The notes beneath the pieces were generated by a model. It did not search any database. It was not told where the DNA came from and saw only the letters and a list, made by a program, of their open reading frames with translations. A DNA stretch of 64,000 nt, from positions 36,697 through 100,696 of the forward strand of contig DAOLDD010000011.1 in assembly GCA_035327585.1 (NCBI GenBank), read 5' to 3'. The position numbers and the translations under genes are program-made. This DNA is from JAMLJG01 sp035327585. GTDB taxonomy: Bacteria > Verrucomicrobiota > Kiritimatiellia > CAIVKH01. This document shows positions 10,194-19,218 of this stretch, piece by piece (the first letter of the stretch is position 1; each line of letters begins with the position of its first letter).

Positions 10194-11220
10194 AAAGTAG
10201 AACGGTTTGGCCTTTGCCCTTTTTGATGTGGCCGATGGTGACGGGGGATTCGCCGGCGGCGCGGAGGGCGGCGAGCGCGCGGGACTGGTCGGCGGCGCGG
10301 ACGGCGATGACCATGCCGATGCCCATGTTGAAGACGCGGTACATTTCCTCGCGATCCACGCCGCCGGTTTCCTGGATGAACTGGAAGACGGGCAGGGGCG
10401 TCCACGTGGAGCGATCCACGACGGCGTCGACGTTCCTTGGCAGGACGCGCGGCAGGTTGTCCGGGAACCCGCCGCCGGTGATGTGCGCCATGCCGCGAAT
10501 CTTGACCTTTTTCATCAGCGCCAGCACCGGCTTGAGGTAGCTGCGATGAACGGCAAGCAGGACTTCGGCGACGGTCTGCTGCGTGCCGGGGAATTGGTCG
10601 TCGCATTCCAGTTGCGCCTTGCGGAAGACCACGGCACGGGCGAGCGAGTAGCCGTTCGTGTGCAGGCCGGACGAGGGCAGACCGATCAATACGTCGCCGG
10701 GCCGGATTTCTTCGCCGGTGATCAGGTCCTTCTTCTTCACGGCGCCGATGATCGTGCCGACGAGGTCGTATTCGCTCTGCGGATAGAGTTCCGGCAGTTC
10801 CGCGGTCTCGCCGCCAATCAGGGCGCAGTCGTTTTCGCGGCACGCCTTGCAGAGGCCTTCGATGAGCTGGGCCATGACGCCCTGGTCGATCTTGCCCATG
10901 CCGATGTAGTCGAGGAAGAAGAGCGGGCGCGCGCCCTGCACGAGGATATCGTTGACGCAGTGGTTCACGATGTCCTGGCCGACGGTGTCGTGCCGGCCGG
11001 CCCGCACCGCGACCTTGAGTTTCGTGCCCACACCGTCCGCGCTGCTGACGAGCAGGTGGTCCTTGCCGGGGGCCTTGAACAGGCCGCCAAAGGAACCCCA
11101 CTCGCCGACCACGCCCGCCGTGTGCGTTTTCGCGATCTGTTTTTTCGCGCGCGCCAGCGCCGTCATCTTCGCGTCAATGTCGACCCCGCTCGCCCCGTAT
11201 GCCGTTTTTTTTGATTTCAT
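10192..11220 (-). CDS. purM: Phosphoribosylformylglycinamidine cyclo-ligase (AIR synthetase)
   Basis: This 342-residue enzyme closes the imidazole ring to give AIR in purine synthesis. It shows SADGVGTKLKVA, NHCVNDILVQGARPLFFLDYIG, IGGETAELPELY and the glycine-rich ITGGGFPDNLPRVLP, all typical of the PurM fold. It lies between purB (upstream) and the decayed GxxExxY gene and purH (downstream) on the minus strand. The word repeats on both sides suggest the cluster has been opened by insertions. Confidence 0.95.
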   Translation of the reverse strand: MKSKKTAYGASGVDIDAKMTALARAKKQIAKTHTAGVVGEWGSFGGLFKAPGKDHLLVSSADGVGTKLKVAVRAGRHDTVGQDIVNHCVNDILVQGARPLFFLDYIGMGKIDQGVMAQLIEGLCKACRENDCALIGGETAELPELYPQSEYDLVGTIIGAVKKKDLITGEEIRPGDVLIGLPSSGLHTNGYSLARAVVFRKAQLECDDQFPGTQQTVAEVLLAVHRSYLKPVLALMKKVKIRGMAHITGGGFPDNLPRVLPRNVDAVVDRSTWTPLPVFQFIQETGGVDREEMYRVFNMGIGMVIAVRAADQSRALAALRAAGESPVTIGHIKKGKGQTVLL

Positions 11221-11307
11221 GAGAACAACCGCTGATGAACGCAGATGAACGCCGATGACAGATGGATCCGGTCCAATCTGCGTGTATCCGCGTGCATCTG
11301 CGGTTTT
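11221..11307. repeat. Degenerate word repeat between purB and purM
   Basis: The left half (11224-11260) repeats GATGAACGCnGAT words, and the right half (11274-11304) is their inverse, ATCTGCGTGTATCCGCG. It has the same design as the CCACGGAT repeats with a different word. Confidence 0.7.
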
Positions 11308-12600
11308 CTATAATCCGACAGCCTTGAAGGTCCGGTTTACATCCCGGAAATGGGTTTTGATGTCGAACACCGTGTCGAGGTCCTTCGCGAAAACCTTCGC
11401 CGCGATGTCCGGGTCCTTTGCGAGCAACGCCTTGAGGTGTTCGCCGGTTTCCCAAGCCTGCATCGCGTTGCGCTGCACGACGCGGTAGGCGATTTCGCGG
11501 CTGATGCCCTTTTCGGTGAGCATCAGGAGCACCTGTTGGGAGTGGATCAGGCCGTGCGTCATGTCGAGGTTGCGCTGCATGTTTTGGGGCAGCACGTTGA
11601 GCGTACGCACGACGAACTCGAGCTTGTGGAGCATGTAGTCGAGCGCGATCGTCGCGTCGGGCAGGGCGACGCGTTCCGCGGACGAGTGGGAGATGTCGCG
11701 TTCGTGCCAGAGCGCGACGTTTTCCATGCCGACGAGCGCGTAGCCGCGGATCAGGCGGGCGAGCCCACAGAGGCGTTCGCCGATGATCGGGTTTCGTTTG
11801 TGGGGCATCGCGGAGGAGCCCTTCTGGTCCTTGCTGAAAAACTCCTCGACCTCGCGGACCTCCGTGCGCTGCAGGTGGCGGAATTCCGTCGCCCAGCGGT
11901 CGATCGAGCAGGCGACGAGCGCGAGCGCGTTGAGATATTCCGCATGCAGGTCGCGCTGTAGAATCTGCGTCGAGATGGGTGCGACTTTGAGGCCGAGCTT
12001 TTTGCAGACGTACGCTTCGACCTTCGGGTCGAGGTGCGCATGCGTGCCGACGGCGCCGGAGAGCTGGCCGACGCGGACGGTTTCACGCGCGGTTTCGAGT
12101 CGCGCGAGGGCGCGACCGAACTCATCGTACATGAGGGCCATTTTCAGGCCGAATGTGATCGGTTCCGCGTGGATGCCGTGGGATCGGCCGATCATCGGCG
12201 TGAATTTGTATTTGCGCGCCTGGGCGGCGGCCGCCTTGCGCACCGCCTTGACGCCCGCGATGAGGAGATCCGCCGCCTGCACCATCTGTACCGCGAGCGC
12301 CGTGTCGATCACGTCGGAACTCGTGAGTCCCTTGTGGATGAAGCGCGCGGAGGGGCCGACATATTCGGCGACGCAGGTGAGGAACGCGATGACGTCGTGG
12401 TTCACCTCGCGCTCGATTTCGTCGATGCGCGCCACGTCGAATTTCGCGCGCTTCCGGATGCGCTGGAGGTCGGCCGCCGGGATATCGCCCAACTGGTGCA
12501 GCGCCTCGCAGGCGAGCACCTCCACGCGCAGCCAGATGGAAAACTTGTTCTCGTCCGTCCAGATGCGGCTCATCTCCGGCCGCGTGTACCGTGGGATCAT
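11308..12600 (-). CDS. purB: Adenylosuccinate lyase
   Basis: A 430-residue member of the fumarase/aspartase superfamily that cleaves SAICAR and adenylosuccinate in purine synthesis. The superfamily signature is read as SSAMPHKRNPI, and TSSDVIDTALAVQM and GRSHGIHAEPITFG are the substrate-binding segments usual in PurB. The length is standard for the bacterial short form. It is the first pur gene of the minus-strand cluster, 87 bases ahead of purM; no clear ribosome-binding site precedes the ATG. Confidence 0.95.
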   Translation of the reverse strand: MIPRYTRPEMSRIWTDENKFSIWLRVEVLACEALHQLGDIPAADLQRIRKRAKFDVARIDEIEREVNHDVIAFLTCVAEYVGPSARFIHKGLTSSDVIDTALAVQMVQAADLLIAGVKAVRKAAAAQARKYKFTPMIGRSHGIHAEPITFGLKMALMYDEFGRALARLETARETVRVGQLSGAVGTHAHLDPKVEAYVCKKLGLKVAPISTQILQRDLHAEYLNALALVACSIDRWATEFRHLQRTEVREVEEFFSKDQKGSSAMPHKRNPIIGERLCGLARLIRGYALVGMENVALWHERDISHSSAERVALPDATIALDYMLHKLEFVVRTLNVLPQNMQRNLDMTHGLIHSQQVLLMLTEKGISREIAYRVVQRNAMQAWETGEHLKALLAKDPDIAAKVFAKDLDTVFDIKTHFRDVNRTFKAVGL

Positions 12601-12730
12601 CGTTCGCCGTGCCTCCTCGAATGGGCGATTGGTAGCAAAGGCGGGCGATGACGGGAATCAGAAAGCGCGGACTTCGGGTTCCTAAGTTCGTCGGGTCCGA
12701 GGGACGACCGATGCCAGGGGCGTGTCCGGT

Positions 12731-13102
12731 TTACGCCCGGGTGTTTCCGATCAGGGAGGCGACGAGCGTACGGGCGCCGAGGATATCGAAGGGCTTGCCG
12801 AGTATGTGCTGGATGCCCTCGGCCTGGATGGCGTCCATTTTCTCGCCGGATGAATAACCGGTGGTCACCACCAGGGGTCGTGCCGGGTCCATCGCGCGCA
12901 GTTCGCGGATCAGGTCGATTCCGCTGGGTTTCCCGGGCAGGCTCAAATCGGAAATGATGAGATCCGGTGCTTCCTCCCGCGCGATCTTGACGGCCGACGG
13001 GCCATCGCCCGCCAGCAGGACTTCGTGGCCGAGCATGCCCACCACGCGCTTGAGCAGCAGTTGGATCCCCTCCTCATCTTCAATGATCAACACCTTGGGC
13101 AT
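12731..13102 (-). CDS. Single-domain response regulator
   Basis: A 123-residue stand-alone receiver domain. Acidic pocket E8-D9-E10, phospho-acceptor D52 (IISDLSLPG), T80/T81 and K103 (LGKPF) are all in place, so it should be phosphorylatable. There is no output domain, as in CheY-like or hybrid-relay shuttle proteins. The start at 13102 is set by AAGGAG five bases upstream; the open frame extends further without merit. No histidine kinase gene is adjacent, so its partner must be elsewhere. Confidence 0.88.
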   Translation of the reverse strand: MPKVLIIEDEEGIQLLLKRVVGMLGHEVLLAGDGPSAVKIAREEAPDLIISDLSLPGKPSGIDLIRELRAMDPARPLVVTTGYSSGEKMDAIQAEGIQHILGKPFDILGARTLVASLIGNTRA

Positions 13103-13175
13103 GCGCACTCCTTGGTCCGGTTCGGTATGATTCCGAAGTCTAGCAGAATTTCCCGGCTCGGCCAGCATCAATCCA

Positions 13176-14360
13176 CTAATTCGGGTGGTCGGCCCAGATG
13201 GCCTTGACGGTTTCCATGGCGTCGCGCCGGTTGTGTCCGATGAGTCCGCGCGCGCCGCGCTTGATCCAGCCGACGGCGTAGATGCCGGGCGCCACGCGGT
13301 GGCCGTCCGCCGGGATGACGCCGCGCTCCTCGTCGAAGGGCAGGCCGGGCAGCGGCACGCCGCGATGACCGATGGAGGAGATCACGAGGCCGCAGCGCAG
13401 TGTCTGCAACGCGCCGGTCGGCACGGCGTTTTGACCCCCGGGTTTGCCTTCAAGCCGCTCGAGTTCGAGGGTGATCTCCTCGACGCGCCCGTTCCCGGAA
13501 AGGCCGAGCGGGCGCCGCAGGAAGTCGAACGACACCGTGATCCGCGCATCCGGTGAGGAAGGGCGAGAGGCGTATTCGCGCAACGTCTTCACGACGGCGC
13601 GTGCGCGATCAGCCGCCGGGTCGGCAAGTTCCGCTTCGTCCGCCGCGCCGGGCATCGCCACCACGGGGTCCACGCGGAGATTCACGCCGGGCAACGTGCC
13701 GATCTCCAGGATTTCATTTTCGCCGAACGCCGCCTGAACCGGACCGCGCCGACCGATGACATGGATGCGGCGGAGCGAGCTACGCGCCAGTTTCGCCAGG
13801 GCTGCGGGCGCGATGTCGGTTTCGCGCAGGGCGGCGGGGTCCTTCGCCAGCAGGCGTACGATGTCGAGCGCGACATTGCCGTTGCCGATGATCACGGCGG
13901 TTTCGGTCTCGAAGGAAAACGGTTCGTCCGCGAAATCGGGATGCCCGTTGATCCAGCCCGCGAAGGCCAGCGAAGAGTGCACGCCGGGGAGATTCTCGCC
14001 CGGGATGCCGAGGCGCCGGTCCGCCTCCGCGCCCGTCGCGATGACCACGGCGTCGAACTGCTCGCGGAGTTGCCCGATGGTGATGTCGCGTCCGACCTCG
14101 ACGCCGAAGCGCAGCGTGCAGGCGGGGTTCGCCGCCGTCCGCGCCATCAGCGCCGTGACGCGGCGCGTATGCGGGTGGTCCGGCGCGACGCCATAGCGCA
14201 CGAGGCCATAGGGGTGGGGCAGCCGCTCGAATAGGTCCACCGTGACGGGTCGTTTCGCCTTGAGCAATTCCTCCGCCGTAAAGAACCCCGCCGGCCCCGC
14301 GCCCACGATCGCGACGCGGAAGGGGGCGGAAGCCGGGGATGACGCCGAACTGTCATTCAT
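13176..14360 (-). CDS. NADP-ferredoxin/adrenodoxin reductase-like flavoprotein
   Basis: A 394-residue oxidoreductase with an FAD dinucleotide fold (VAIVGAGPAGFFTAEELL, about residues 16-33), the downstream PHPYGLVRYGVAPDH segment, and an NADP fold (VIIGNGNVALDIVRLL). This arrangement is that of adrenodoxin-reductase-type ferredoxin-NADP reductases such as mycobacterial FprA, which pass electrons between NADPH and a ferredoxin. No ferredoxin gene is adjacent; the nearest is at 57.4 kb. An ATG seven codons upstream is an alternative start. Confidence 0.85.
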   Translation of the reverse strand: MNDSSASSPASAPFRVAIVGAGPAGFFTAEELLKAKRPVTVDLFERLPHPYGLVRYGVAPDHPHTRRVTALMARTAANPACTLRFGVEVGRDITIGQLREQFDAVVIATGAEADRRLGIPGENLPGVHSSLAFAGWINGHPDFADEPFSFETETAVIIGNGNVALDIVRLLAKDPAALRETDIAPAALAKLARSSLRRIHVIGRRGPVQAAFGENEILEIGTLPGVNLRVDPVVAMPGAADEAELADPAADRARAVVKTLREYASRPSSPDARITVSFDFLRRPLGLSGNGRVEEITLELERLEGKPGGQNAVPTGALQTLRCGLVISSIGHRGVPLPGLPFDEERGVIPADGHRVAPGIYAVGWIKRGARGLIGHNRRDAMETVKAIWADHPN

Positions 14361-14464
14361 GTTGTAAGACCGCCGGAGCAACGTTCATTTCTTGTGCGCG
14401 ATTTCAACGCGATTCCGCGCGCGTGCTTTGACAAGCCATGCGGGCGGACGAAAACCGAGCTCCT

Positions 14465-14530
14465 TTTCCGCCGGCAGAGCGGTGGAACTACAGGCGTTGT
14501 AGCTCCGGCGCTCTGTCGCCGGAGAGGAGG
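14465..14530. repeat. Palindromic intergenic element (REP-like)
   Basis: An imperfect inverted repeat: CCGGCAGAGCGGTGGAACTA on the left answers TAGCTCCGGCGCTCTGTCGCCGG on the right with a small loop. It resembles in design the TGTAGC-led hairpins at 32430 and 41160. No gene is evident in 14361-14558. Confidence 0.65.
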
Positions 14531-14558
14531 CCGCAGTCTGCTGTAATGATCTTGCACA

Positions 14559-14759
14559 TCATGCTTTTGAAAGGATGCGAATACGTCTTTGAGTCGGTTC
14601 AGCATGTCGTTTGTCGGGGATATCCGGTTGGTGGGCGAGGGCGAGTTCAGTGATTTCGCAAAAAATATCCATCCGCTCGGCCATGGGAAGGGATTGGAAC
14701 CAACGAGCCTTTGATTCGATGGTTTCTTCGCTGCGCGAATGGCTGATGGTTTGTTTCAC
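14559..14759 (-). CDS. Small conserved-looking hypothetical protein
   Basis: A 66-residue, soluble, charged protein starting at a GTG and reading KQTISHSRSEETIESKARWF, then a segment with LPMAERMDIFCEITELAL and ending RIRILSKA. It looks like a family of short proteins I associate with nucleotidyltransferase genes, but no nucleotidyltransferase follows here. The frame is open 15 codons further up, but the family-like part begins at the GTG. Its upstream region is shared with divergent metH. Function unknown. Confidence 0.55.
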   Translation of the reverse strand: MKQTISHSRSEETIESKARWFQSLPMAERMDIFCEITELALAHQPDIPDKRHAEPTQRRIRILSKA

Positions 14760-14777
14760 AGGGCAACTGTAGCAGAG

Positions 14778-14794
14778 TGGGCGTATAATGCCCA
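14778..14794 (+). promoter_or_regulatory. Probable metH -10 box inside a palindrome
   Basis: TATAAT at 14784-14789 lies within TGGGC-GTATAAT-GCCCA, an inverted repeat that could be an operator. No good -35 box is seen at 16-18 bp. The spot lies 56 bases upstream of the metH ATG. Confidence 0.5.
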
Positions 14795-14822
14795 GATGAG
14801 CCACGAAAAGAATGCTTTATTC

Positions 14823-14837
14823 TTTCATCCGGATAAA
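14823..14837 (+). promoter_or_regulatory. Putative operator TTTCATCCGGATAAA before metH
   Basis: A near-palindrome centred on ATCCGGAT, ending 7 bases before the metH start codon. A close copy sits in the same place before the ArsR-methyltransferase gene (29835-29849). It is likely a binding site for that ArsR-type regulator. Confidence 0.6.
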
Positions 14838-14844
14838 GTAATAA

Positions 14845-17800
14845 ATGAACGATATGGCACGAAATCGCATCAATGAACTGGGGCGCCTGCTGGAGGAGCG
14901 GATTCTCATCCTCGACGGCGCGATGGGCACCATGATCCAGCGGCACACGCTGGGTGAGGCGGATTTCCGGGGGGCACGGTTCAAGGACCACGGCCATGAC
15001 TTAAAGGGGAACAACGACCTGTTGACCCTGACGCAACCGGCGATCATCGCCGATATCCACCGCCAGTATTTCGCGGCGGGCGCGGACATCGTTGAGACGA
15101 ACACGTTTAATGCCCAGTCGATCTCGCAGGCCGACTACAAGCTGGAGCACCTGGCCTACGAACTCAACGTCGCGGCGGCGAAGCTGGCGCGCGCGGTGGC
15201 GGATGAATTCGAGGCGAAGGAACCTGGTCGTCCCCGTTTCGTGGCGGGTGCGGTGGGGCCGACGAACCGCACGGCGTCGATCTCGCCGGATGTGAACAAT
15301 CCCGGCTTTCGCAACATCCGCTTTGACCAGCTCGTCGCGGCCTACACGGACTCGATCCGCGGGCTGGTGGATGGGGGCGCGGACCTGCTGTTGATCGAGA
15401 CGATCTTCGACACGCTCAACGCGAAGGCGGCGATTTACGCCGCGAAAAAGTATTTCGACGACGCGGGCGTCCGCCTGCCGATCCTGATTTCCGGCACGAT
15501 TACCGACGCCAGTGGACGCACGTTGACGGGGCAGACGGCCGAGGCCTTCTGGTATTCCGTCATGCACGCGGAACCGCTGAGCATCGGCCTGAACTGCGCG
15601 TTGGGCGCGAAGGAAATGCGCCCGCACATCGCGGACCTCGCGCGCGTCGCGGGCACATATGTCAGCGCGTATCCGAACGCCGGGCTGCCGAATGCGTTCG
15701 GCGGCTACGACGAAACGCCGGAGATGATGGCGGCGGTGATCCGCGAGTTCGCGGAGAGCGGGCTGGTGAACATCGTTGGCGGCTGTTGCGGCACGACGCC
15801 GGACCACATTCGCGCCTTCGCCGAAGCCGTGCGCGGCCTGCCGCCCCGGAAGCGGCCGGAAATCGCGCCGACCCTATGCCTCAGCGGGCTGGAGCCGTTC
15901 GTCGCGCGCCCGGAAATACCGTTCATCAATGTCGGCGAACGCACGAACGTCACCGGGTCGCGCCAGTTCCTTCGCCTCATCAAGGAGGAGAAATACGAGC
16001 AGGCGCTCGCGGTCGCGCAGCAGCAGGTGGAAAACGGCGCACAGCTCATCGATGTGAACCTTGACGAAGGCATGCTGGACGCAACGACGGCGATGCCGCG
16101 CTTCCTGAACCTGATCATGGCGGAGCCGGCGATCTGCCGGGTGCCGGTGATGATCGACTCGTCGAAGTTCCACGTCATTGAGGCCGGGCTGAAGTGCGTG
16201 CAGGGCAAGTGCGTCGTCAATTCCATCAGCCTCAAGGAAAGTGAGGGGCCGTTCCTCGAACAGGCGCGCATCGTGCGGCGGCATGGCGCGGCGGTGATCG
16301 TGATGGCGTTCGACGAGCAGGGGCAGGCCGACACGCTGCCGCGTCGCGTTGAAATTTGCAGCCGCGCCTACCGCCTGCTGGTGGAGAAGGCGCATTTTCC
16401 GCCGCAGGACATCATTTTCGATCCCAACGTATTCCCGGTGGGCACGGGGCTGCCCGAGCACGCGAACTATGGCGTCGACTTCATCGAGGCCGTGCGACAG
16501 ATCAAGGCGCGCTGCCCGTATGCGCGCATCAGCGGCGGCATCAGCAACCTGTCATTTTCGTTCCGCGGCAAGGACATGATCCGCGAGGCGATGCATTCGG
16601 TGTTCCTGTACCACGCGATCAAGGCCGGCCTCGACATGGGCATCGTCAACGCGGGCCAGCTCGCGGTGTACGACGACCTCGAGCCCGAGTTGCGCGAACT
16701 GGTGGAGGATTTGATTCTAAACCGGCGCGCGGATGCGACGGAGCGACTGCTCGACTATGCGTCGCGCACGGACACGACCGCCGGCGGCAAGGTGGACGAC
16801 TCCGCGCGGCTGGAGTGGCGCAATTTGCCGGTCGCCAAACGGCTGGAGCACGCCCTGATCAAGGGCATCACCGACTTCATCGAGACGGACACCGAGGAGG
16901 CGCGCCAGCAGTGCGCCACGCCGCTCGAGGTGATTGAAGGCCCCCTGATGGCGGGCATGGGCGTGGTGGGCGATCTCTTCGGTGCGGGCAAAATGTTCCT
17001 GCCGCAGGTGGTGAAGAGCGCGCGCGTGATGAAGAAGGCCGTGGCCTACCTGGAGCCGTTTTTCGAGGAAATGAAGAAGCAGGGCGGCGCGAGCGTCAAG
17101 GGGCGCATCCTGATGGCGACTGTAAAGGGCGACGTACACGACATCGGCAAGAACATCGTCGGCGTCGTGCTCCAGTGCAACAACTACGAGGTGATCGATC
17201 TCGGTGTGATGCAACCGTGCGAGAAGATTTTGGCAGCCGCGCGCGCAAACCAGTGCAACGTCATCGGCCTGAGCGGGCTCATCACGCCTTCGCTCGATGA
17301 AATGGTTCATGTGGCGGCGGAGATGAAGCGCGAAGGGTTTGACGTTCCGCTGCTCATCGGCGGCGCGACGACCTCAAAGATGCATACGGCGGTGAAGATT
17401 GCGCCGCAGTATCCCGAGCCCGTGGTGTATGTCCCGGATGCTTCGCGCGTGGTCAACGTCGTGAGCAAGCTGATCAGCGCGGAGCACAAGGCGGGGTATG
17501 CCGCGGAGGTGGCCGCGGAATATGCGGGGTTGCGGGAGCAGCACCGGAACCGGCAGGGCAAGGACCAGTTTCTTTCAATTGCCGAGGCGCGCACGAACGA
17601 GGTGAAGACCGATTGGTCGGCGTACGAGCCGCCGCGGCCGTCGTTCCTTGGCGTCAAGGCGCTGGTGAACTATCCGTTGGAGAAATTGCTGGAGCGCATC
17701 GACTGGACGCCGTTTTTCGCGACGTGGCAGTTGAGCGGGTTGTATCCCGAAATTTTCGACGACCGCGAGGTGGGCGTCGAGGCGAAGCGCCTGTTCGACG

Positions 17801-18552
17801 ATGCGCAGGCCATGCTCAAGCGCATCATCGAGGGCCGTTGGTTGCAGGCGAACGCGGTGTTCGGATTCTGGCCTGCCGCGCGGGTGGGCGACGATGTCGA
17901 GGTGTACACCGACGACTCGCGTGCGACGGTGCTGCATACGTTCCGCTTCCTGCGCCAGCAGATGAAGAAAGGCACGGACCGTCCTAACGTCTGCCTCGCG
18001 GATTATGTCGCGCCGAGGGACGCGGGGAAGAAGGACTATCTCGGCCTCTTCGCGGTGACTGCGGGGTTGGGCATTGAGCCGCATGTGAAGAAGTTCGAGG
18101 CGGACCACGACGACTACCGGGCGATTCTTTTGAAGGCGCTCGCGGACCGACTCGCCGAGGCGTTCGCCGAGCATCTCCACGAGCGCGTGCGCAAGGAATA
18201 CTGGGGTTATGACGCCGGCGAGACGCTGTCCAACGATGACCTGATCCAGGAGAAATATCGCGGCATCCGGCCCGCGCCCGGTTATCCGGCCTGCCCCGAC
18301 CATACGGAAAAGGGGCCGCTGTTTGACCTGCTGCAAGCGCCGGCAAAGGCGGATATCCATCTTACGGAGAGTTTCGCGATGACGCCCGGCGCGGCGGTCA
18401 GTGGTTTCTATTTCTCGCATCCGCAATCGACATACTTCGGCATGGGCCGCATCGCGAAGGACCAGGTCGAGGACTACGCGCGCCGAACCGGCCGCGAACT
18501 CAAGGTGGTCGAACGCTGGCTCGCCCCGATCCTCGGCTACGATCCGTCGTGA
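14845..18552 (+). CDS. metH: Cobalamin-dependent methionine synthase
   Basis: A full-length 1235-residue MetH that moves the methyl group of methyltetrahydrofolate to homocysteine through B12. Modules in order: homocysteine-binding domain (LDGAMGTMIQ at the start, LNCALG and GGCCGTTPDHI giving the zinc cysteines), pterin-binding domain (INVGERTNVTGSRQF), B12 cap and B12-binding domain with the His-on motif DVHDIGKNIVG (about residue 765), and the C-terminal AdoMet reactivation domain (PAPGYPACPDH). No cobalamin or SAM riboswitch is visible upstream; a 15-bp near-palindrome 7 bases before the start is shared with the ArsR-methyltransferase/ahcY locus, implying methyl-cycle control. Confidence 0.97.
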   Translation: MNDMARNRINELGRLLEERILILDGAMGTMIQRHTLGEADFRGARFKDHGHDLKGNNDLLTLTQPAIIADIHRQYFAAGADIVETNTFNAQSISQADYKLEHLAYELNVAAAKLARAVADEFEAKEPGRPRFVAGAVGPTNRTASISPDVNNPGFRNIRFDQLVAAYTDSIRGLVDGGADLLLIETIFDTLNAKAAIYAAKKYFDDAGVRLPILISGTITDASGRTLTGQTAEAFWYSVMHAEPLSIGLNCALGAKEMRPHIADLARVAGTYVSAYPNAGLPNAFGGYDETPEMMAAVIREFAESGLVNIVGGCCGTTPDHIRAFAEAVRGLPPRKRPEIAPTLCLSGLEPFVARPEIPFINVGERTNVTGSRQFLRLIKEEKYEQALAVAQQQVENGAQLIDVNLDEGMLDATTAMPRFLNLIMAEPAICRVPVMIDSSKFHVIEAGLKCVQGKCVVNSISLKESEGPFLEQARIVRRHGAAVIVMAFDEQGQADTLPRRVEICSRAYRLLVEKAHFPPQDIIFDPNVFPVGTGLPEHANYGVDFIEAVRQIKARCPYARISGGISNLSFSFRGKDMIREAMHSVFLYHAIKAGLDMGIVNAGQLAVYDDLEPELRELVEDLILNRRADATERLLDYASRTDTTAGGKVDDSARLEWRNLPVAKRLEHALIKGITDFIETDTEEARQQCATPLEVIEGPLMAGMGVVGDLFGAGKMFLPQVVKSARVMKKAVAYLEPFFEEMKKQGGASVKGRILMATVKGDVHDIGKNIVGVVLQCNNYEVIDLGVMQPCEKILAAARANQCNVIGLSGLITPSLDEMVHVAAEMKREGFDVPLLIGGATTSKMHTAVKIAPQYPEPVVYVPDASRVVNVVSKLISAEHKAGYAAEVAAEYAGLREQHRNRQGKDQFLSIAEARTNEVKTDWSAYEPPRPSFLGVKALVNYPLEKLLERIDWTPFFATWQLSGLYPEIFDDREVGVEAKRLFDDAQAMLKRIIEGRWLQANAVFGFWPAARVGDDVEVYTDDSRATVLHTFRFLRQQMKKGTDRPNVCLADYVAPRDAGKKDYLGLFAVTAGLGIEPHVKKFEADHDDYRAILLKALADRLAEAFAEHLHERVRKEYWGYDAGETLSNDDLIQEKYRGIRPAPGYPACPDHTEKGPLFDLLQAPAKADIHLTESFAMTPGAAVSGFYFSHPQSTYFGMGRIAKDQVEDYARRTGRELKVVERWLAPILGYDPS

Positions 18553-18631
18553 GGCGTTGCGCTAGCCGGTGTGGAGCGCTGAAGAGATTACGTGCCTTGA
18601 TTGTTCTGTGCCTCGGAATTATTATCCATCC

Positions 18632-18865
18632 ATGAGCTCGAGGCTTTCCAGAATAACCGTTGATCCGTCCATTTGCCACGGACAGCCCGTTGTCCGAGGG
18701 TTGCGCTATCCCGTGGAGTCCCTGCTGGAATATCTCGCGGGCGGGGACAGCATGGACGATCTGCTTAGGCAATTTCCCGATTTGGATCGAGATGATTTGC
18801 TCGCCTGCATTGAATTTGCCGCCGCATCCATTCGCCTCAAAAGCCGTCACCTCGTCGTTGCATGA
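18632..18865 (+). CDS. DUF433 antitoxin-like protein
   Basis: A 77-residue DUF433 protein (ITVDPSICHGQPVVRGLRYP, then a helical C-terminal half), the usual antitoxin partner of DUF5615 PIN-like proteins. The ATG at 18632 was chosen because the family begins shortly after it; the open frame extends 21 codons upstream. Its TGA overlaps the next ATG by four bases (18862-18865), the typical toxin-antitoxin coupling. Confidence 0.85.
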   Translation: MSSRLSRITVDPSICHGQPVVRGLRYPVESLLEYLAGGDSMDDLLRQFPDLDRDDLLACIEFAAASIRLKSRHLVVA

Positions 18866-19218
18866 ACTTCCTGGTGGACGCGCAGTTGCCCCAGTCTCTG
18901 TGTGAGGTGTTCAGGGCGGACGGGCACGATGCCATTCACACCCTTGGATTGCCCGAAGGCAATCGTACAAGCGACGAAGAAATTCGGCGCATCAGCGAGC
19001 GGGAGCATCGAGTGGTGATAACCAAGGATGCCGACTTCTATTACTCGTTCGTGCTTTATGGCCTTCCGTGGAAACTGTTGCTGGGTCGAATTGGCAACAT
19101 GGGTGCAGCTGAATTGATTCAATTGTTCCGGCTCCACCTGAAAACGATTGTACACGAACTCGAGAACGGCGGTTTGGTGGAAATGGATCGGCAGCGCGTG
19201 GTCAACCGGTCAAGGTAA
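18862..19218 (+). CDS. DUF5615 PIN-like toxin
   Basis: A 118-residue protein with the DUF5615 pattern: FLVDAQLPQSL at the N-terminus, D-E-E-I in the middle, and TKDADFYYSF. The conserved acids D6, E39/E40 and D57/D59 would form the PIN-type metal site, so it is a predicted ribonuclease toxin. It is coupled to the DUF433 gene upstream. Its 3' end overlaps the convergent lipoprotein gene by nine bases. Confidence 0.85.
   Translation: MNFLVDAQLPQSLCEVFRADGHDAIHTLGLPEGNRTSDEEIRRISEREHRVVITKDADFYYSFVLYGLPWKLLLGRIGNMGAAELIQLFRLHLKTIVHELENGGLVEMDRQRVVNRSR

Noticed and set aside
14382..14844. SAM or cobalamin riboswitch before metH
   Set aside because: None of the conserved cobalamin-box or SAM-aptamer blocks are present; the hairpin at 14465-14530 is a REP-like palindrome.
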